From assembly GCF_900637055.1 (NCBI RefSeq), contig NZ_LR134338.1, forward strand, positions 2,924,001-2,988,000: DNA of 64,000 nt. Direction: 5' to 3'. A program made the position numbers and the translations under genes. The stretch comes from Brevibacillus brevis. GTDB taxonomy: Bacteria; Bacillota; Bacilli; Brevibacillales; Brevibacillaceae. Below are positions 60,901-64,000 of the stretch, in pieces. The first letter of the stretch is position 1; every line of letters begins with the position of its first letter. The notes beneath the pieces were generated by a model that was not told the origin of the DNA, did not search any database, and was given only the letters and a program-made list of their open reading frames with translations.

Positions 60901-61443
60901 TCAGCTCTCCAAGTATCGGTATAATGTTGTTTTGCTGATTCCTGTTTCTTCTTTGATTTGGGCGAGACTATATTTTTGGCTTTGATACATACTAATTGCA
61001 CGGGTTACATTCTCATCGGGCTTGCGAGGACGGCCAGCTTTTATCCCCTTTTGCTTAGCTTCATATAAACCTTTTTTCGTATTTTCACTAATGGCATCGC
61101 TTTGAAAACGAAGCAAAAAATTCACGCAATCCTGAAAGGAATAACCTGTAGAATTTCGTGTGTCAATCCCTTCTTCAACAGATAAAAGAAAGGCTTGTTT
61201 ATCACTTATCTGATTTAACAACTCGGCAAGATGGCGGGTAGAATCAGCAAATGAAAATAATTTGGCAACAACAATCGTATCACCTTGCTGAAGTGTACCC
61301 ATCATTTTTTTAAGTACGACTCTTTTTTTGGGAGAAGAATGCTCCTCGATGAATAACTGATCACAGTTTAAATCAGACAGTAGCTGAATTTGGTTTTTAC
61401 ACTCTTTATCCTCTTCGTTTGGTCTTATGTAACCAATTAACAT
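60901..61443 (-). CDS. serine-recombinase-family protein lacking the catalytic Ser
   Basis: 180 residues from ATG 61443 (GTG 61467 is alternative). The fold order is that of Pin/Hin/resolvase: LIGYIRPNEEDKECKNQ, EHSSPKKR, LQQGDTIVVAK, DSTRHLAELLNQI, then GLYEAKQKGIKAGRPRK and a complete HTH (YSLAQIKEETGISKTTLYRYLES). But the nucleophile position of Y-x-R-V-S reads RPN (Ser to Asn9), and the basic LDRLGRS patch reads LFSFADS. So it should bind DNA without strand exchange. Members of this degenerate group likely act as transcription factors; here beside an MFS gene. Confidence 0.85.
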   Translation of the reverse strand: MLIGYIRPNEEDKECKNQIQLLSDLNCDQLFIEEHSSPKKRVVLKKMMGTLQQGDTIVVAKLFSFADSTRHLAELLNQISDKQAFLLSVEEGIDTRNSTGYSFQDCVNFLLRFQSDAISENTKKGLYEAKQKGIKAGRPRKPDENVTRAISMYQSQKYSLAQIKEETGISKTTLYRYLES

Positions 61444-61498
61444 TACCTTCACTTCCTGACTGTCCACTTATTATTTTGAAGCATATCGCAAAATCAGT

Positions 61499-61520
61499 AC
61501 CAAAAAGGTTCCTTTTTGGT
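61499..61520. promoter_or_regulatory. 22-bp palindrome between divergent operons
   Basis: ACCAAAAAGG-TT-CCTTTTTGGT is a perfect 10-bp inverted repeat with a 2-base centre. It sits in the 160-base gap between the recombinase-like/MFS operon and the SulP/UspA operon, where an operator or a resolvase-type binding site is expected. Confidence 0.6.
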
Positions 61521-61603
61521 TCGTTCGATGATAAAATGAATCTGCTCAACGAAAAAGGCTTTGATAAAAGTCTAAGATAAAAAGATAAGGAGTGAGAGTA
61601 ACC

Positions 61604-63067
61604 GTGCTAGAACAAATGAAACGAGAATGGTTTTCCAATGTTAGGGGGGATGTACTTGCAGGGATTGTTGTCGCTTTAGCCCTTATTCCGGAAGCAATTG
61701 CCTTTTCAATAATTGCTGGTGTTGATCCCATGGTCGGCCTGTATGCATCTTTTTGTATTGCTGTCATTATCGCATTTGTTGGCGGTCGTCCAGGTATGAT
61801 TTCTGCTGCAACGGGTGCAATGGCTCTTCTTATGGTACCACTCGTTAAGGAACATGGTTTACAATATTTATTGGCTGCCACTATACTCACAGGAGTCATT
61901 CAACTTATTTTTGGAGTTTGCAAGATTGCAAAACTGATGAAATTTATCCCCAGAGCTGTCATGATTGGATTTGTTAACGCCTTGGCTATCCTGATATTCA
62001 TGGCGCAGGTTCCTCATTTTGTAGGGATATCGACTTTGACTTATGTTTTTGTTGCCATTACTTTAATCATTGTATATGTTGTACCTAGATTTTTCAAAGC
62101 GATACCAGCCCCTTTAATTGCAATTATTGTGTTAACTGCCGCCTTCATTTGGGGACAATACGATTTAAGGACGGTTGGCGATCTAGGTAAAATCACGCAA
62201 ACATTGCCTTCCTTTTTTATACCAGACGTTCCATTTAATTTAGAAACGTTACAAATCATTTTTCCCTATTCCATTGCTTTAGCCATTGTCGGACTATTAG
62301 AATCGTTGCTAACATCCTCCATTGTTGATGATATGACAGGGACCGATAGCAATAAAAATCGAGAATCCAGAGGTCAAGGGATCGCAAATATTATTACCGG
62401 CTTCTTTGGTGGAATGGCTGGATGTGCCATGATTGGCCAGTCTGTGATCAATGTCAAATCAGGCGGACGAGGCAGATTATCCACTTTGATTGCAGGACTA
62501 TTCTTATTATTTCTCATAATGGTCTTGGGTGGATTGGTTGTGCAGATACCAATGCCTGTGCTGGTTGGGATTATGATTATGGTTTCCATTGGCACATTTG
62601 ATTGGTCATCGTTCTCCTATTTGCGTAAAGCTCCAAAGTCTGATTCCATTGTCATGTTGACTACTGTAATTATTGTGGTGGCAACGCATGACCTTTCTAA
62701 AGGAGTTATTGCTGGTGTCATTCTTAGCGCGATCTTTTTTGTTGCCAAGATCTCAAAGCTGGAGGTTAAAAAACGCCAGGCGAACGAAGAGATTATCTTT
62801 GATGTAACAGGTCAATTGTTTTTTGCTTCTGTGGAGGGTTTTGTCAACCAGTTCGACTTTACTATTGCTGAAAAAGAAATCGTTATTGATTTCTCTCAAG
62901 CACATATTTGGGACGATTCAGCGGTTGGTGCGGTAGATAAAGTGGTCATCAAGTATCGTGACAATAATAATCATGTAAGGATCACAGGACTAAATGCTTC
63001 CAGTAAGAAATTAATAGATAAGTTAGCCATCTATCACGATAAAAATGCCCAACTAAAAACACATTAA
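61604..63067 (+). CDS. SulP-family anion transporter with STAS domain
   Basis: 487 residues from GTG 61604 (AAGGAGTGA about 11 bases upstream; the open frame starts at 61592). [28 protein letters not shown] and [22 protein letters not shown] are SulP signatures (TM1-3 and anion-site loop). About 11-12 helices follow, then a C-terminal STAS domain from about 395 ([46 protein letters not shown]). Substrate (sulfate, bicarbonate or dicarboxylate) is undecided. Followed 19 bases later by a UspA gene, which is a recurring pairing for SulP. Confidence 0.92.
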   Translation: MLEQMKREWFSNVRGDVLAGIVVALALIPEAIAFSIIAGVDPMVGLYASFCIAVIIAFVGGRPGMISAATGAMALLMVPLVKEHGLQYLLAATILTGVIQLIFGVCKIAKLMKFIPRAVMIGFVNALAILIFMAQVPHFVGISTLTYVFVAITLIIVYVVPRFFKAIPAPLIAIIVLTAAFIWGQYDLRTVGDLGKITQTLPSFFIPDVPFNLETLQIIFPYSIALAIVGLLESLLTSSIVDDMTGTDSNKNRESRGQGIANIITGFFGGMAGCAMIGQSVINVKSGGRGRLSTLIAGLFLLFLIMVLGGLVVQIPMPVLVGIMIMVSIGTFDWSSFSYLRKAPKSDSIVMLTTVIIVVATHDLSKGVIAGVILSAIFFVAKISKLEVKKRQANEEIIFDVTGQLFFASVEGFVNQFDFTIAEKEIVIDFSQAHIWDDSAVGAVDKVVIKYRDNNNHVRITGLNASSKKLIDKLAIYHDKNAQLKTH

Positions 63068-63085
63068 TAAAAGGGAGAGATGATG

Positions 63086-63505
63086 ATGTATCAGCGTATT
63101 TTACTGGCTGCTGACGGTTCAAAGAACTCCATTCGTGCGGCCCAGGAAGCTGCGAAAATTGCTTCTTTGGCTCCTGATTCATGTGTAGAAATCCTATTTG
63201 TTGCAGACATGGACAAGGTAAAGAATGAGGTGCTCCATTCACAAGGTCATGAAGAAATCGAGCTAAAACGACAACAAAAGTTGATTCCCATCGCAGAGCA
63301 GCTGTCGGCTAAGAATGTTAATCATAAAACAAAGATTATTATCGGAGATCCTGGCCCGGCTATTGTAGAATATGCAAATAATGAAAAAGTGGATTTGGTC
63401 GTTATAGGAAGCCGAGGGCTAAATGCATTCCAAGAATTTGTTTTGGGTAGTGTCAGTCATAAGGTAGTTAAGAGAGTACAGTGCCCAGTTATGGTTGTAA
63501 AATAA
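63086..63505 (+). CDS. universal stress protein (UspA family)
   Basis: 139 residues from ATG 63086 (GGGAGAG 7 bases upstream; ATGs at 63080 and 63083 are too near it). MYQRILLAADGSKNSIRAAQEAAKIAS and the ATP-loop GSRGLNAFQEFVLGSVSHKVVKRVQCPVMVV with G-2x-G-9x-G-S indicate an ATP-binding UspA. It is coupled with the SulP gene upstream and probably senses the energy state of the cell or regulates the transporter. Confidence 0.93.
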   Translation: MYQRILLAADGSKNSIRAAQEAAKIASLAPDSCVEILFVADMDKVKNEVLHSQGHEEIELKRQQKLIPIAEQLSAKNVNHKTKIIIGDPGPAIVEYANNEKVDLVVIGSRGLNAFQEFVLGSVSHKVVKRVQCPVMVVK

Positions 63506-63517
63506 ATAATCCACAGT

Positions 63518-63560
63518 AAAAGCAGTACCCTTGTACTTAGTAAGGGTGCTGCTTTTGTTT
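63518..63560 (+). terminator. intrinsic terminator of the SulP/UspA operon
   Basis: AAAAGCAGTACCCTT (63518-63532) and AAGGGTGCTGCTTTT (63542-63556) arms (one mismatch) followed by GTTTTT. Confidence 0.88.
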
Positions 63561-63818
63561 TTACTATGCTTGATTGATAGGATCATAAATGATGCATCGT
63601 TGAAATTATTTTGATGCGATTACTTTTCCAGACGAATTTCTGCTCGCTCAGTTCGTAGTCGCCAAATTGAAGCCATTGTCTTCTTTATAGCAACTCAACA
63701 CCTTATCTACCGCAGATTCCTTTTGTTGAATAATAATACTAGCGTTAGAAATAAGTGATGTAATCGGATGCAAGTAAACGTTTTTCAATGTTCAACTATT
63801 TATTATTGCAAGGCAGTA

Positions 63819-64000
63819 TCAGCAGGTTGAAGTCAGCTCATCATAGGCATTTAAAAAATTTCGTTGCGTTTCTCCACCATAAACATCCAAATCCCCGTGA
63901 AAAAGACTCTCAACGGTTTTCACCTTCGCCTCGTCCGCAGTACACTGAAATACACGCATAACATGGGTAAGATACGCGAGAAAATACTCCTTACTAAGCA
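63819..64000 (-). CDS. C-terminal end of an unidentified gene (partial)
   Basis: On the minus strand an uninterrupted 60-codon frame runs in from the right edge and ends at TGA 63819-63821. It reads LSKEYFLAYLTHVMRVFQ, then YGGETQRNFLNAYDELTSTC. The composition and lack of stops suggest coding. Its start is outside the window; no family recognised. The 258 bases between this gene and the UspA terminator hold no supported gene (one weak 46-codon ORF on the minus strand). Confidence 0.5.
   Translation of the reverse strand, partial: LSKEYFLAYLTHVMRVFQCTADEAKVKTVESLFHGDLDVYGGETQRNFLNAYDELTSTC

Noticed and set aside
63620..63780. 46-codon minus-strand ORF between UspA terminator and the right-edge gene
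   Set aside because: No ribosome site and no family; it may be chance or a relic.

Overview
The window reads as a chromosomal segment of an aerobic, endospore-forming Firmicute of the Brevibacillus/Paenibacillaceae type. This is inferred from two alpha/beta-type small acid-soluble spore proteins, CsxC/SPOCS-like Cys-rich spore-surface candidates, strong GGAGG ribosome sites with frequent TTG/GTG starts, a ydaO-type c-di-AMP leader and a yjdF-type leader. No rRNA, tRNA, CRISPR array or complete insertion sequence was seen.

Layout. 0-1 kb: end of a two-permease ABC-2 transporter. 1-7 kb: secreted protein, a double-domain DacB-like (S13) carboxypeptidase, an Ldh_2 dehydrogenase, and a panD gene coupled to a YheC/D-type ATP-grasp gene. 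7-14.7 kb: BrnQ, DUF418, a GltB-like FMN enzyme, DUF2071, acyltransferase-3 and an EamA transporter. 14.8-20 kb: aminotransferase, peptide deformylase, homoserine dehydrogenase, CAP-domain protein under a c-di-AMP riboswitch, rhodanese, cold-shock protein. 20-26.7 kb: ComB-like phosphatase, catalase, TetR regulator, RCC1-like secreted protein, YjdF under its riboswitch. 26.9-32 kb: a decayed globin-GGDEF-EAL gene, GreA-domain protein, Zn-ribbon protein, spore protein, stand-alone EAL protein, and a sodA/SufR-like pair. 32-38 kb: spore-surface candidates, two MerR regulators with MerR-type promoters, an MFS pump, an SDR, and a Lnu(B)-like nucleotidyltransferase. 38-42.6 kb: short hypothetical genes (DUF2628, Zn-ribbon, a frameshifted gene, DUF4261) and a WG-like secreted protein. 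43-49 kb: two transporters and a RavA/ViaA (MoxR AAA plus VWA) pair. 49-57.8 kb: truncated MarR, 5'-3' exonuclease, second spore protein, M23 peptidase, small alarmone synthetase, DacF-like carboxypeptidase, two overlapping glycosyltransferase-like genes, deoD, DUF4241.

The last 6 kb (57.8-64 kb) is visibly more AT-rich and has accessory character. It holds a family of 24-bp repeats in direct and inverted orientation, an unrecognised gene, and a compact divergent module. In that module a serine-recombinase homologue lacking the catalytic serine sits upstream of an MFS pump; facing it across a 160-bp gap with a near-perfect palindrome is a SulP transporter/UspA pair. This module and the repeat array are the best candidates for undescribed biology here.

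Functional themes are envelope and cell-wall turnover (two DD-carboxypeptidase genes, CAP and M23 proteins), oxidative stress (catalase, SodA), second messengers (c-di-AMP leader, EAL protein, alarmone synthetase) and sporulation. All family assignments come from reading motifs by eye; no database search was run.
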